Position numbers and translations under genes: made by a program. From Muscardinus avellanarius (Eukaryota > Chordata > Mammalia > Rodentia > Gliridae): a stretch of DNA of 64,000 nucleotides. Below are positions 1 through 10,820 of this stretch, in pieces; positions within the stretch are counted from its first letter, which is position 1, and each line of letters opens with the position of its first letter. The notes under the pieces are model-generated. The model did no database searches. It saw only the letters and a list, made by a program, of their open reading frames with translations, and was not told the DNA's origin. The stretch spans positions 31,104,826 through 31,168,825 of the forward strand of contig OY726561.1 in assembly GCA_963383645.1 (NCBI GenBank), read 5' to 3'.

Positions 1-74
1 GTGGGGGTAAAAACAATCTCTTATTGTGCATCATCTTCAAAGCAGTTTTAGTTCATAGAAGCAATTGTTTATCT

Positions 75-432
75 TTTAATTGACACAATTTAATCATATG
101 TTGTGATGAAGTTCAAAGTCATAGAAATATACATGTATACTGTACTCATTGATGCCTCCCCCGTTTCCCATCCTACTCCTTCTCCCTCCCCACCTTCCCA
201 TGCTCAGCACAGTAGTTGGCTTCGATAAGTTTGTATCTGTACATCATGTCCATTGAGGTATTTCTCTCTTCAAGTCTTCCTCCTCTCTTCCACCTCCTTC
301 AGATAGTTCCCCTCCTTCACTCCACTAAGGTTTCTCTTGTATTTTCTGAAGTCCTTGCTGTGTCCCAATGACTCCCTAACTTCCACATATGAGATACAAT
401 ATCCAAACTTTCTCTTTTTGTGACTAAAAAAC
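75..432 (-). mobile_element. L1 3'-UTR fragment, antisense
   Basis: This segment reads as the 3' UTR of a LINE-1 on the minus strand. It opens with a T-rich end like the segment near 23,455. It then runs through the C/T-rich tract typical of this host's L1 3' UTR (the polypurine tract on the element strand), the 'ttggcttcgata' motif, and the 'ctaacttccacatatgaga' motif that recurs in the L1 copies near 34,110 and 42,550. No ORF2 part is attached, so the copy is severely 5' truncated or broken. Divergence from the other copies suggests an old insertion. Confidence 0.7.
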
Positions 433-859
433 ATGGATGTTCACACATTATTAAATTATAGAATTAACATAGCAAATCATAATGAGTGCTTCTAAGAAAA
501 CAATGTATTTTACAGAACATTACTGAGAGTTCTATGCTGAGTGAGAGTGTCACCTGATTGTTTCAGGTTCGTGTTATACACTGTGTAGCAATGAATATGT
601 TCTTCAGGCTCTGGAGAGTGAACATCAATATTTCTAGACGTTTTAGAAAATAACACAGGGTCAAAAGGGCAATCTTGAACTTTTATTTATTTTCTCTATA
701 CAGTGGTAAGAAATAAGTTTCAAGTTTCTTATGTAGAATATGTCAGTAGGAATTGGTACCCTCTCTTGGTCAGTATGTCAGATAGTCCACTTTATATGTC
801 TAGCAAATTTACATTATCAAAAAGAATAAATAAGCATTCCATGATAAAAGGTTTGGAGA
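433..859. other. Unique AT-rich intergenic DNA
   Basis: No recognisable repeat, RNA gene or coding signal was seen here. The short open frame at 703-918 has no family resemblance and runs into an old SINE. Confidence 0.5.
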
Positions 860-864
860 CTAGG

Positions 865-1003
865 CCCCCTTTTTATTTACTTTTTTATTCATTTTTTTTC
901 CAACTGGGCCAGTGCTGAAACTTCAGCCCTGGCTGCCTTCAAACTTGCAATCCCTCTGCCTCAGCCTCCAATGTAGCTGAGAATATAGGCATGTACCACA
1001 AAA
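865..1003 (-). mobile_element. Old B1/ID-type SINE, antisense, fragment
   Basis: This is a diverged minus-strand copy of the dimeric SINE. A T-rich stretch (the A-tail on the element strand) is followed by 'cttcagccctggctgccttcaaacttgcaatccctctgcctcagcctcc', which corresponds to the 7SL-derived half read backwards, and it ends near 'ggcatgtaccaca'. The ID half is largely lost and no target-site duplication is visible. Confidence 0.6.
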
Positions 1004-1533
1004 AATACTTCACTCCTTAAATATTTTTCAATATATGATAGTTTACACCTGTGTAAGTAGGTTAATTAGAATTTCAAATAATTTAACCATTAAAAATAGA
1101 ATCATTGCCTATAAAGAATTTATAGACAAACAGAGAGCAGATATGTTTGTAAGAGAACATTAAGAGAACATTACAAGTGTCACCTGTAGTACTGCTAGGA
1201 GTTCTTCATTGGTTCATAATAAAAAGTAAGGATAATTCCAACACTAAATAAAATTGATCCAAATGCTTGTGTGAAAGACATTCTTTCCTAGGACATCAAC
1301 ATAAACTGGCAGAAAGGCTGACCTTCCATTCAGGCCTATACTTATTACATGTAAATGCTTTCGTGCACTTGAAAATGGACAAAAATTATTTATCTACTAT
1401 TGATTCCAGCCAGACACTAAGCTGAGTGTGGACAAATATGTCATCTCCCTCTTAGCTCTCTGATAGGTTGAGTTTTGTTCGTTCCCCAGAATTCGCTGAC
1501 AACATATATATTTCTCTCATTGTATACACCCCA
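1004..1533. other. Unique AT-rich intergenic DNA
   Basis: No gene, RNA or repeat could be recognised in this interval. Confidence 0.5.
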
Positions 1534-1550
1534 AAGAAAGGATCTTTCTT

Positions 1551-1746
1551 TCTTTTTTGGGGGGGGGTACTGGGGTTCCTGGAAGCCCTTCCACCTCCGG
1601 GCTACACTCCCAGACCTATTTTTTACATTTTTATTTGGAAACAGGGTCTCCTAAGCCAGCGCGCGCGGCTGGCTTCGAACCTGCGCGATCCTCCTGTCTC
1701 CGCCTCCCAAGCACGGGGATTACAAGCGTGCGCCACCACGCCCGGC
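1551..1746 (-). mobile_element. SINE (derived B1-ID subtype), antisense, intact with TSD
   Basis: This is a full-length copy of the derived subtype described in the findings. Read on the minus strand it starts 'gccgggcgtggtggcgc', keeps the pol III B-box-like 'ggttcgaagcc', and ends in the characteristic 'ttccaggaaccccagtacc' tail. It is flanked by a perfect 17-bp direct repeat, 'aagaaaggatctttctt', at 1534-1550 and 1747-1763, which is the signature of L1-mediated target-primed integration. Several CpGs remain, so it looks fairly young. The 124-aa and 72-aa open frames here lie in the SINE and are not genes. Confidence 0.93.
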
Positions 1747-1849
1747 AAGAAAGGATCTTTCTTCTCAATAGGTAACTTGATTTTTAATTGTCTTTGTATC
1801 TCCTACATCCTGGGCAGTTCCTGGACAGAGAGTAAATGTTGAATTTATA

Positions 1850-1851
<2 letters not shown>

Positions 1852-1898
<47 letters not shown>
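1852..1898. repeat. (GT)n microsatellite
   Basis: This is a pure 47-bp alternating GT tract, likely polymorphic in length and potentially Z-forming. No SINE tail abuts it; the nearest SINE ends about 105 bp upstream. Confidence 0.98.
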
Positions 1899-1903
<5 letters not shown>

Positions 1904-3099
1904 ATAAAATGTAAGTTAATGTTTTGGCTTACTAAAATTTGAGCACAAGGATTGGATATGCAAGAAAAACTGTGCTTCATTAAAATAATCCTTTTCTACC
2001 TGTAAACTTCTTCGTGTAACATGTTCATTCCAGAAGAATGTTCTGTGCATACAAAAATATGAGAATTGCAAAAAATTAAAAGGTAGTCATATATGTGTCA
2101 TATTGCATTGGTTACACATTTGCTGATGTGAGGAAAAACAAAACAAGAAACTTAAAATGTAGCTGAATATCAAAGATTCACTGTAATCTTTACACAATAA
2201 ATGAAACATATTTTTTAAGTTGATTTGTTTCACTGTAACATCTGTATGCTTCTATATATTAGCAATGCTCAAAACTAGATTCTCATGTATATTCCTGGTT
2301 CCTAGGTGATTATTTTGCCATATTTATTTGTGTTTACCCCTAGAAACTAAAATAGTTACAATATTATTAAATTCACTCCAGTTTATACTACTGTACCAAA
2401 CTCTTAGAATTTCCTTGCTTTCCATAAGTAGTTTCACTATCAAGTAATAACATGAACTCCACTGAAGGGCGTGTATACTTGAAATTTTGGAAAAACAGTA
2501 TCACAGTACTAGAATGATAATTTTTGACTGCTAAATGTTGATGCAATTACATATATTGGCACTGTTTTTCCTCTGTTACTATTAGCTTTGTTTTGTTATG
2601 CCTAATTATAGTATGAAATATTATATAACAGTCCAATCTTATACAAATTACTAAAACTTATTTTACTTTTTAATTTGTATATTAAAAAAAAGTTGCTACA
2701 TGCAAGGTTATACAAATAAGTGCTTGTATCTCTTGTTTGGGTTGAATAATCTATATGTGTACTCTTCACATAACACTGTCTTGTTTTATACAGATATGTT
2801 ACAAATGCAAGATGCCAAAAATCTTTTGGCATTCGGTTTTACCTTTCCTGACAGATTGTTATGAAGGTTAAGAAAAACATCTACTTAAAATAAATTGGAA
2901 GGGCTTAACCTTTTATTTGAAAATAGTTTCCATATGTTAATGTACTTGAAGTCTCAAATACCCAAACTTAACCAAACCTTAACCATGGCAACACAATCAT
3001 TTTTCAAAGTACATTTACATGAATAAAGTATACTTTTTATTTTACATTATCTGATGAAAATAAAGTGTGAAATATTGAGAAAATAAAAGCGTTGAAATT
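1899..3099. other. Unique AT-rich intergenic DNA
   Basis: This stretch contains no recognisable repeat or gene. The frame at 2602-2832 on the minus strand shows no coding signature. Confidence 0.5.
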
Positions 3100-3118
3100 A
3101 AGATTCTCTGTAACCAAG

Positions 3119-3284
3119 TGAGTCAGACTCCCATATTTGTAGATTGCCAATCGATGATGTCACTATCATTTAGGAATGGGGTGAGATTGATGCTTTATGA
3201 TCACTGCCCAGAGAGAGAGGGCACACTGAGTAATCAATTGAGAAAGACAAGAGAAGGGCAGCTTCTCTAGAACTGACTCAGTCA
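3119..3284. promoter_or_regulatory. Candidate AP-1/CRE-like site cluster
   Basis: Within a locally less AT-rich, repeat-free stretch there is a consensus AP-1 site TGAGTCA (3119-3125), a CCAAT box beside a CRE-like TGATGTCA (3155-3162), and a TGACTCA site embedded in the 13-bp palindrome CTGACTCAGTCAG (3273-3285). Three bZIP-type sites in about 170 bp is the basis for the call. Whether this is an active enhancer is inference only. Confidence 0.3.
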
Positions 3285-3535
3285 GAACTCTTTGCAGTGA
3301 TTGGGGGAGGTAAAGGTATACCCAATCTCACTGCACCAACTGCTCCTCTGGTCCCCCAGAGACACAGAAAACACTAGGCCAGGAATGGAAAATACAGGGA
3401 TCTTCCCTAAATACCTAAAGTATTTCCCTTGGTCGTGGTTAGTTTGGAGTAGAGACATGGAGTAATGTAATATCTAGTTCTATCTTGAAACATCAAATTG
3501 AGGTCACTCTCCCTAGCAAATAAAGCTGCTGCTTG

Positions 3536-3557
3536 TTTCTTTTCCTTTCTTTTCTTT

Positions 3558-3613
<56 letters not shown>

Positions 3614-3640
3614 TCCTTCCTTCCTTCCCTCCCTCCCTCT

Positions 3641-3692
<52 letters not shown>

Positions 3693-3724
3693 TTCTTCCT
3701 CCCTCCCTCCCTCCCTCCCTCCCT

Positions 3725-3767
<43 letters not shown>

Positions 3768-3804
3768 CTCTCTCTCTCTCTTTCTTTCTTCCTTTCTTTC
3801 TTTT
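3536..3804. repeat. 269-nt pure polypyrimidine tract (TTTC/TTCC/TCCC)n
   Basis: This is an uninterrupted run of C and T on the plus strand, made of blocks of TTTC, TTCC, TCCC and TC. It abuts the tail side of the SINE to its right, so it most likely grew from that element's A-tail. Such long mirror-like tracts can adopt triplex (H-DNA) structure. The Lys/Glu/Arg-rich and Ser/Phe/Leu-rich open frames of 126-154 aa here are artefacts of the repeat. Confidence 0.97.
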
Positions 3805-3836
3805 GTTTCATTTCATTTCTTTTCTTTTCTTTCTCT

Positions 3837-4033
3837 TTTTTTGCACTACTAGGGATGGAGCCCAGGGACATTCTACCTCCGAGCTACATCCCAAACTCTA
3901 TTTTTTATTTTGAAACAGGATCTAAGTTGCGGAAGGCCTCCCTAAGTAGCTGAGGCTGGCTGCAAACTTTCAATCTTTCGATCTCAGTCTCTCAAGTACT
4001 AGAATTACAAGCATGCACCACCACACATGCATA
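3837..4033 (-). mobile_element. B1/ID SINE (older subtype), antisense
   Basis: Read from left to right, the ID half in reverse ('actagggatggagcccaggg') is followed by the 'attttgaaacagg' linker and the 7SL-like half ending at 'aagcatgcaccaccacac'. A short repeated 'cttgttt' at 3532-3538 and 4034-4040 may be a decayed target-site duplication. If so, the whole polypyrimidine tract lies inside the insertion. Confidence 0.9.
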
Positions 4034-4040
4034 CTTGTTT

Positions 4041-4869
4041 ATAAACCATCAAAAAGTAAGTACAGGTAGCTAAGAAGAACAATTTTTGCTTTGGGAATTA
4101 CAGGCTTTGTGCCTGATTAGAATAAATAATTTCATTGCCTTGTCTTTGATTTTGACATTCTTGTTTATTTGTTTTACTCCTAGAAACTTATTGTTCGGAA
4201 AAGAATTTAACTCTTCCCAGTTCTTGATTGACTATAAAATGCTATTTTATAGGAATGATAAATCAGAATTTAATTCCAATTGATTTTATTGTGACCTATT
4301 TTATAATTGGAAAAGGTACCAATCCAGTTAAGTATATTATAATTACATAAGAATGTCAATCTGGCTATTTTGACTTTAGAGAACAACATAAATATAAGTA
4401 TAAAAATTAAATTAATTTCATCTAAGATAAAGAATTCTCAAACATGTATTTTGTTTAAATGTTTTAACTTCTTGAATTGAAGTCACTTAGGTATTAGTTA
4501 TTATCTTAACTTCTTGTAAAATGCTTGTTTTCTATTAACACAATTGTATAATCCTTAAGTTTCTGTCTACCTGTAGAGAATAGACAATTAAAAATGTAAG
4601 TATAAAATACACACCTGCTTATAGAAGGTTGTTGAGAGAACAAATGAAAACTTCAGTAACCTGGTGCAAGCTTGAATTGGTGGTTTATTTTAGTTTTGTT
4701 TTATGTCTTGATTCCACTCTGCCTTGTGAAGACCAGAGCTCTAAAAATAATAGTTCATTTCTGAGGTGGGTTCAACAAAAGAAAGCTCTGACCATTCTTT
4801 TATTAGTGTAGCTATCATAAGCTTTGTTCCTTCTCTTTAAGCAGACGGTTTGGAGCATCAAGTATTAGA
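4041..4869. other. Unique AT-rich intergenic DNA
   Basis: No repeat family, RNA or gene was recognised here. Confidence 0.5.
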
Positions 4870-4899
4870 AGTCCATGAAACTCCTGGGTTTCATGGACT
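4870..4899. repeat. Perfect 12-bp inverted repeat with 6-nt loop
   Basis: The arms AGTCCATGAAAC (4870-4881) and GTTTCATGGACT (4888-4899) are exact reverse complements around the loop TCCTGG. It is not part of any recognisable transposon. It could be a cruciform, or a hairpin if transcribed. The arm length is too short for a typical microRNA precursor on its own. Confidence 0.9.
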
Positions 4900-7800
4900 G
4901 CATTACATATAATAATTGAGCTAGATTATATCTATAAGGAGATATTGAGAATATCATTAAAATAAACACAAAGCATTTTTGTGAAAACATGATATTCTAG
5001 GTAACTTAGTTTTCAGAGTCAGGTCTTAGTAAATCTGGAATATCTGCATAATATCCTCTTAGAAATCCAAGACTTAATTGAAAGTTCACATCTTGCTTTG
5101 TTTTAGATTATCTATCTCCACTAAAATCCTTGCTGACTTTAGGACAGTTTTTTATAGGAGTCTTCAAGGTGGCAACCCCACAATTCCAGGAAGCAAAATT
5201 AAACAAAAGCAGATGGGTGAGGGTGGCAATCTTCAAGTCACACCATGAAGGTCACAAACCACTCATAAATAATTTTGGCTACTTTCATGCTTGCAGTTAC
5301 AGATTCTTCTGATAAACATTTATTGGAACCCTTCTATATATCAACTTTGAGATGATTATAGGTAATAATGAAGTAAATTCTTATTCTTATTAATTACAGT
5401 GCCTGGAAAAGAGACCCTGTAGATAAGTTTATTTCAAGTTATAAATTATAGATCAATATAAGTGTTCCAGGAGCATTCAGGGAAATTAACTAAATATTTT
5501 CAGGAGAGCAAAGTTGAATCAATAGGGGGGTAATATAACATAGAAGGTGTATAAAAACCTGATAGCTCATTGCTTATAAGTACAGTGGCACTTAAGCAAT
5601 ATTAGTGGCTCAAATCAAAGCACACACATAGGAAGTAATTTCTTCTCTTGATAAAAATGAGTATTTTAAGCATGTATTATAGTAAGGAAGGAAATAATTT
5701 AAGTAATATTAGTAAATTAGAATTATTAGAGTTCAGACTGTTCACAAATTGTTATTATATCACCTGCTGTGATCCTCCTCAGTCATACTTGAATGGTTCA
5801 TCTATTATACCCATCATATAGACTTGGAGTCTAGTAGATTTTATATTTTATTGTACTATTATTTAATATCTGCTTTTACTTAACTTTAGTCTTGAGAACT
5901 TTTATCTCCTTCATAAAGAAAGGTGCAAGTGCAAGAATATTATTTGTTGAAAGCTTTCTTTCTTTCTAAATTACCCTGACTTTCATCTTAGTCTTCAACT
6001 TATTGTCCACCATCTTAGTGAGCTGATTTTATTACCCATAGCTCTTAAAAACCTCATCTGATAACCTTGAACTAGAACAAAGCATTCATTTATGTTTCAA
6101 TTGGTTTTTTATTCCCAATAGGTTTAGCAAGAACAATGAGCCTTGCAAATGTACAGAAGTGGCCAAGGATCTTAATACAAGATTATTTATGTAACAGAAT
6201 TTGCCCAAAGGTGGAGAGCCACTTAGTAGCAGATACCTTACATTTTACTGACATTATACATTTGAACAGACATGTGTGCTCCACCATTTTTTATTCTTTT
6301 AATATCAACTTGTATACTTTTAATCAGATAGATGCAGAGTTCTATAGTCTTTGCTCCCAGCTACCCAACTTTTAGACGACTGTGAATATCTGAGAATCAG
6401 TGGTGGTCCATTATCTGGTTATGGTGCCTCCAATCTCTTGAAATATTCAGAAAATTAAACTCCACACAAATTTATGTGCACAGGATTTCTTGTTTCCTTG
6501 TTTGGAAACTCAATATCTTAGGAATTCAAGAACATAATACTATGAGAGTCACTTTATTCTTTCATATCATGGAAGCTATTGGTGAAAAGAAGTCATAAAA
6601 TAACTCATAAGAGATCTTCCAACTGCCTGTTTTAAATTAAAGATGGAATCCATAATGTTGACACAGAACAAGTTTCTATAGGTGCACAGCACTATTAATA
6701 GAATAGCCACTCTAGTGATTTAAGGCAGAGTTAGATGTCATGCTTCAGATATTGTTGCCTTTTTTGACAAAAGAGGTTGCATGGTGGTCTTTTTTCAGAA
6801 GTTATTGCAATTCTGAGCAAGAGTACTGGAAGTATTGGGGTTCTGAAACTGTGAATTTCTACTGGATATAACCTGGGGAAATTTCATATGATCTGAAATA
6901 TCTGTTATATTGTAGGCATTCCCTCCATTGTTCTTTTTATCCTTGCTAATCTTCTGGTCCCCTTGCTTTTAGCCTTCTTTGAAGTTATTTTTATTTCCTC
7001 TTTTTTTACACTTCAGCAAATGTTCTCCCTATGTGCGAAAAACTCAGGACCAAAGTTCATAGCTGTTTACTCTGCTCTTGTCTAACACATGCATGACAGA
7101 GTGTTAAACTAAAAATGTCTAGCCAATTGCTTGCATTTTTTTTTCTATGAGGGGAAAGGGTACTGTCTTGTATGTGTACTTTTTCTAATGGAAATATGCT
7201 ACTATTATGACTCCAAGAATCATTGATAACCCAGCTGGGTAGCGCTTTTCTAGTTAGTTACATTATTATCAGCATCAGTTTGCTAAAATTTAACTCAGTG
7301 GCATGCCATTAGGCTCCTGGACACAAATGCATTTCTAGGAGCACATTTGTAACTGTGTATGTGACTTAAAAGTCACCCTCTGTCACTCCATTTTTGTCAG
7401 AGCCTCTTTATTGGAAATATACCTAGAGAAAAGTCACAGACTGTGGCAGCTCAGAGAATAATGTGAGATGTCTTCTTGGCACAAAATAAAAATACAAGAG
7501 AAACAGCTGAAGAGTATTCAGCTTCAATTTTCTGATTAGGCAAATAAACCATGAAAAGCAAAATGCTCTGCTGATAACTTTCATGTGTCTTTCTAAATCC
7601 ATGTTCAAAAGGAGGTATTAAAATTCATCTCAACAATGGTGACAGTTTAGCCAGTAAAGTAGTTGCTCAGATGTCAGTTATTTCAAATTCAGTAAGACTT
7701 GTTGATATACATTATGTAATATTAGCATTAGAGATTTATTGAGGGATTGATTTATTTAATGTGTCAACTTATAAGAAATATATTGTTACAGTCAAAGCAA

Positions 7801-8617
7801 AATATCAAATATCATACATCCATCTATCCTTATATAAAAATTGAGAGGAGTAAGATATAGTACCAGACTTCAAGGAATTCAGGCTTTGGTAGGATAAACA
7901 GTCAAGAATACAGAAAATTATACTACAGAACAGTGTATCTGCAATAAAACAAGTTCATAGAGAATATTCTAGGATCAAGGAAATAGAGAAATGAATTATG
8001 CCCATGTATATCAAGTAAGTCCTCAAAAATAAATTCGATTTTCAAACAATGAAGAGAATTTTGCCAAATCAGTAAGTAGACAGCATTTCAAAAAACCAGG
8101 AACATAACATAGAAATGCAGAGTGATAAAATTGCTTACTATACTCATAAAATTACTATGAAATTGATATTTATTGCTATAGCAAAGACATGCAAAAGAAC
8201 TTGTAGCACATGCTGCTGAATAGAAAACTAAATCATAACTTCTACCTCTTTGTCTGCAAAATTAAAACGTTTCTATTATATTTTATAGGAAATTTTGATG
8301 ATTTGCTTATGACTTGAACCAGATTAGTATAAAGTAATAATATAAATAATACATGAACTGCACATAATTGCAGAGGTAGATGGGACAGAACTAGAATGTT
8401 CTAAGAAGGAGCAACTACAAATAAACAAAGATATTGTTTTTTTTTTAATATTACGAAACAAAGGTGCTTTAGCTTGAATAAAAACAGGATTATCTGAGAC
8501 AATAAAAGCAAAGAAGAAATAGGGTACTATAAATTACATGACATAAATACTAGACAGATTTGGATTGTGAAGGGGAAATATGTTGCTAAAATTTTCAAAT
8601 AAAATATTTATTTAAGT
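4900..8617. other. Long unique AT-rich intergenic DNA
   Basis: About 3.7 kb carries no supportable gene or young repeat. Short frames at 5130-5312, 6136-6375 and 7423-7608 lack recognisable domains, start context or splice structure. Parts (for example 7850-7980) resemble very old interspersed-repeat wording, but I cannot name a family. Confidence 0.5.
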
Positions 8618-9170
8618 AAGAAGTTGATTCTATGGTTTGGCAATTATGAATTGTGCAGCTATGATGTCCATCAACAAATGAATGGATTACAAAACTATGA
8701 AATATGTACACAATGGAATTTTACTTAGTCATAGGAAAAACACAATTACATCATTTACAGGGAAATAGATGGAAATGGAGAACATTATGTTAAGTGAGAT
8801 TTAGCCAGTCACAAAAAATAAGAAATGTCTTATTAGTCTCCCTAATATGTGAAAGCTAGGGAAAAAATGGATCATAGAAGTAGCTCTAGATGAAGGAGAA
8901 AATATAGATGAGCAAATAAGGTGACCTAAAAGAGATTGGAGGAGGGAAGAGAGAAATTTTCTAATAGTTCATGATGTAAATTAACAAACATATTTAAAGT
9001 CAATCACTAAGCCAAACATGAGAAGGAGAAAGGGGGAAAAAATAAAGCAGGAATTGAGTAAGGCCTAATTGGGAGATGTATGTATGTATGCCTCCGCCAT
9101 TTGTGTACCCCATTAAGATGTATAACTACAATGTACCAATAGAAAATTTTAAAAATAAGTAAATAAAATG
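8618..9170 (+). mobile_element. L1 3' end with 5' inversion (twin priming)
   Basis: From about 8665 to 9170 the sequence is sense L1. It has the end of ORF2 ('atgtccatcaacaaatgaa', 'ggaattttactta'), then the 3' UTR ('ttaagtgagatttagcca', G/A-rich tract, 'cccattaagatgtataac') and the terminal 'aatgtaccaatag' before an A-rich tail. Just left, 8618-8664 ('gaattgtgcagctatga') is the neighbouring ORF2 segment in the opposite orientation. The inverted 5' end is the known outcome of twin priming. The copy is old and non-coding. Confidence 0.85.
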
Positions 9171-9184
9171 ATATTACTTCTCTG

Positions 9185-9360
9185 AAAAAATTATTGATTC
9201 CTTTGGTTTCAGGTTCTATTCCTTCTTCTATGCCTATCATTCTTAGGTTAACACCTTTCAAATTGGCTCATATCTTTTCAATGTCCAATTCATGCTGTCA
9301 AATGTTTCTTTTCTAATATTGTATGGTTATAATGCACCAATAAATTAAAAATAAACAAAT
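9185..9360 (+). mobile_element. Possible L1 debris ending in an L1 3' terminus
   Basis: The right end, 'tataatgcaccaataaatt' followed by an A-rich tail, matches the L1 3' terminus used elsewhere in the window. The preceding 110 bases are not alignable by eye to the 3' UTR. They may be an inverted internal L1 part or unrelated DNA. Confidence 0.4.
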
Positions 9361-9704
9361 AAATTAGAAGTTGATACCTACTTAAAATCAATAACTTTGC
9401 CTTTAACATGAGAAAATATTTTAATATATTTGAAAAAGCTTTAAGTTTTTGAAAATATCTTCTACATAGGGGAACAAATTGATACTGAGTTTATAAATTA
9501 ATCCTATATGTTACGAATTCATTTATCTCTTTCTTGAACAATTATTGAGTTTAGTGTCTCTAACACCTTTACCAAAATGATGCTATGAAATATAAGTTAA
9601 ATTAGCCAATTTGTAACAAATTCTAATTAAAATAATATTTAGGTGGAAAGTTATACTTCTAACAACTTGAACATTCTACATTTTTATTTCAGTAAAATTT
9701 GGAA
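9361..9704. other. Unique AT-rich intergenic DNA
   Basis: I see no repeat, RNA gene or coding signal in this interval between the L1 terminus and the SINE. Confidence 0.5.
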
Positions 9705-9927
9705 GCTGGCATGGTGGCACATGCTTGTAATCCCAGTATTTGAGAATCTGAGAAAGAAGGATCCCCGCCAGCCTCTGCTGCTTAGTGAGGCCCTCCACAA
9801 CTTAGTGAAACCCTGTTTCAAAATAAAGAACAAAAAATGGTACTGGGGCTGTAGCTCGGAGGTAGAATGCCCCTGGGGTCCATCTCCATACAACAAAAAG
9901 TAAATTAATTAATTAATTAAAAAATTT
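9705..9927 (+). mobile_element. B1/ID SINE (older subtype)
   Basis: This sense copy begins 'gctggcatggtggcacatgcttgtaatcccag', carries the linker 'tgtttcaaaataaagaac' and the ID-like half 'ggggctgtagctcggaggtagaatgcccctgg', and ends in an ATTA-rich tail. The target-site duplication is not clear. The two overlapping frames here (plus and minus strand) are SINE sequence. Confidence 0.93.
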
Positions 9928-9974
9928 AAGTAAAACATATATGACTTCATGACTGTCTTTTCTTCTGAACATAT

Positions 9975-10180
9975 TTCTACCTGTTACATATTTTTGTTTA
10001 TGTATGTTATATTTTTTATTTTGTGGCATATAAGTATTCATATTAAGTTTCTTATAATATTACTGTATACCTAAAAAAATTTGTTGGTAGATACACTGCA
10101 CCTTAGCAAGCAATAGAATTTTGGTGAACTCTGTTGTAGTGATTTGTTTCAAGCCTAACTGCTAAGTGATTTGAAGTCTA
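9975..10180 (+). repeat. Local duplication, copy A
   Basis: It shares its whole length with copy B at 10,598-10,820. Common landmarks in the same order are 'ctacctgttacatatttttg', 'tattcatactaagtttctta' (with changes), 'cttagcaagcaata', 'gatttgtttcaagcctaa' and 'gctaagtg.tttgaagt'. The copies are in direct orientation, about 0.62 kb apart, with scattered substitutions and a few small indels. No transposon ends were recognised. Confidence 0.9.
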
Positions 10181-10597
10181 AACTTTAGGACAAAAAATTT
10201 AAATTCCTCTTAATACTTTACAGAGGTTTTCTTGTCATTTATTTTCTATTAAAATGAATAAATAACAATATGAAGTAATGCTTTTAGTGACCCAGATTAA
10301 TAACCTATGGAAGCATTAATAACATATCAGACTTTTTTTTTATTTAAGCTAACATTTGAGAGTTTGACTAGATGAATATACCTTCATGGAATTTAAAAAG
10401 TACTGTTCTAGTTTATATTCTTAAATTGGCTTCTTATACTGAAAGCTCAATTTTTTAATTAGACAATTAATTTTATTTTTAAAAGGAAATGCCTTCAGTT
10501 ACTCATATCACAAATAATTCAAGGATTTCATGTTATTTTTATTGATTTAAATACAATGGCGAAATTTCTTTTTCTCTCTCGTGTTACTTTTATTCTA
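10181..10597. other. AT-rich spacer between duplicate copies
   Basis: There is no recognisable feature in this spacer between the two copies of the local duplication. Confidence 0.5.
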
Positions 10598-10820
10598 TTC
10601 TACCTGTTACATATTTTTGTTTATATATGTTATATTTTATTCTTATTTCTGTAGTATATAGGTATTCATACTAAGTTTCTTATGATATTACTGTATAACT
10701 GAAAAAAATGTTGGTAGATTTAATACATACACCACACCTTAGCAAGCAATAAAATTTTGGTGAACTTTGTTGGTTGTACTGATTTGTTTCAAGCCTAAAT
10801 GCTAAGTGCTTTGAAGTATA
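10598..10820 (+). repeat. Local duplication, copy B
   Basis: This is the second copy of the repeat at 9975-10,180, slightly longer because of small insertions such as 'tttaatacatac'. Its divergence from copy A implies an old duplication. It is not part of a known element as far as I can tell. Confidence 0.9.

Noticed and set aside
1468..1842. 124-aa open frame on plus
   Set aside because: Most of it is the antisense SINE at 1551-1746; the same peptide wording recurs in every antisense SINE (for example 19,159 and 34,175).
3407..3953. Three open frames of 126-154 aa on both strands
   Set aside because: They are translations of the polypyrimidine/polypurine microsatellite (Lys/Glu/Arg or Phe/Leu/Ser repeats) plus SINE sequence. 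There is no coding signature.
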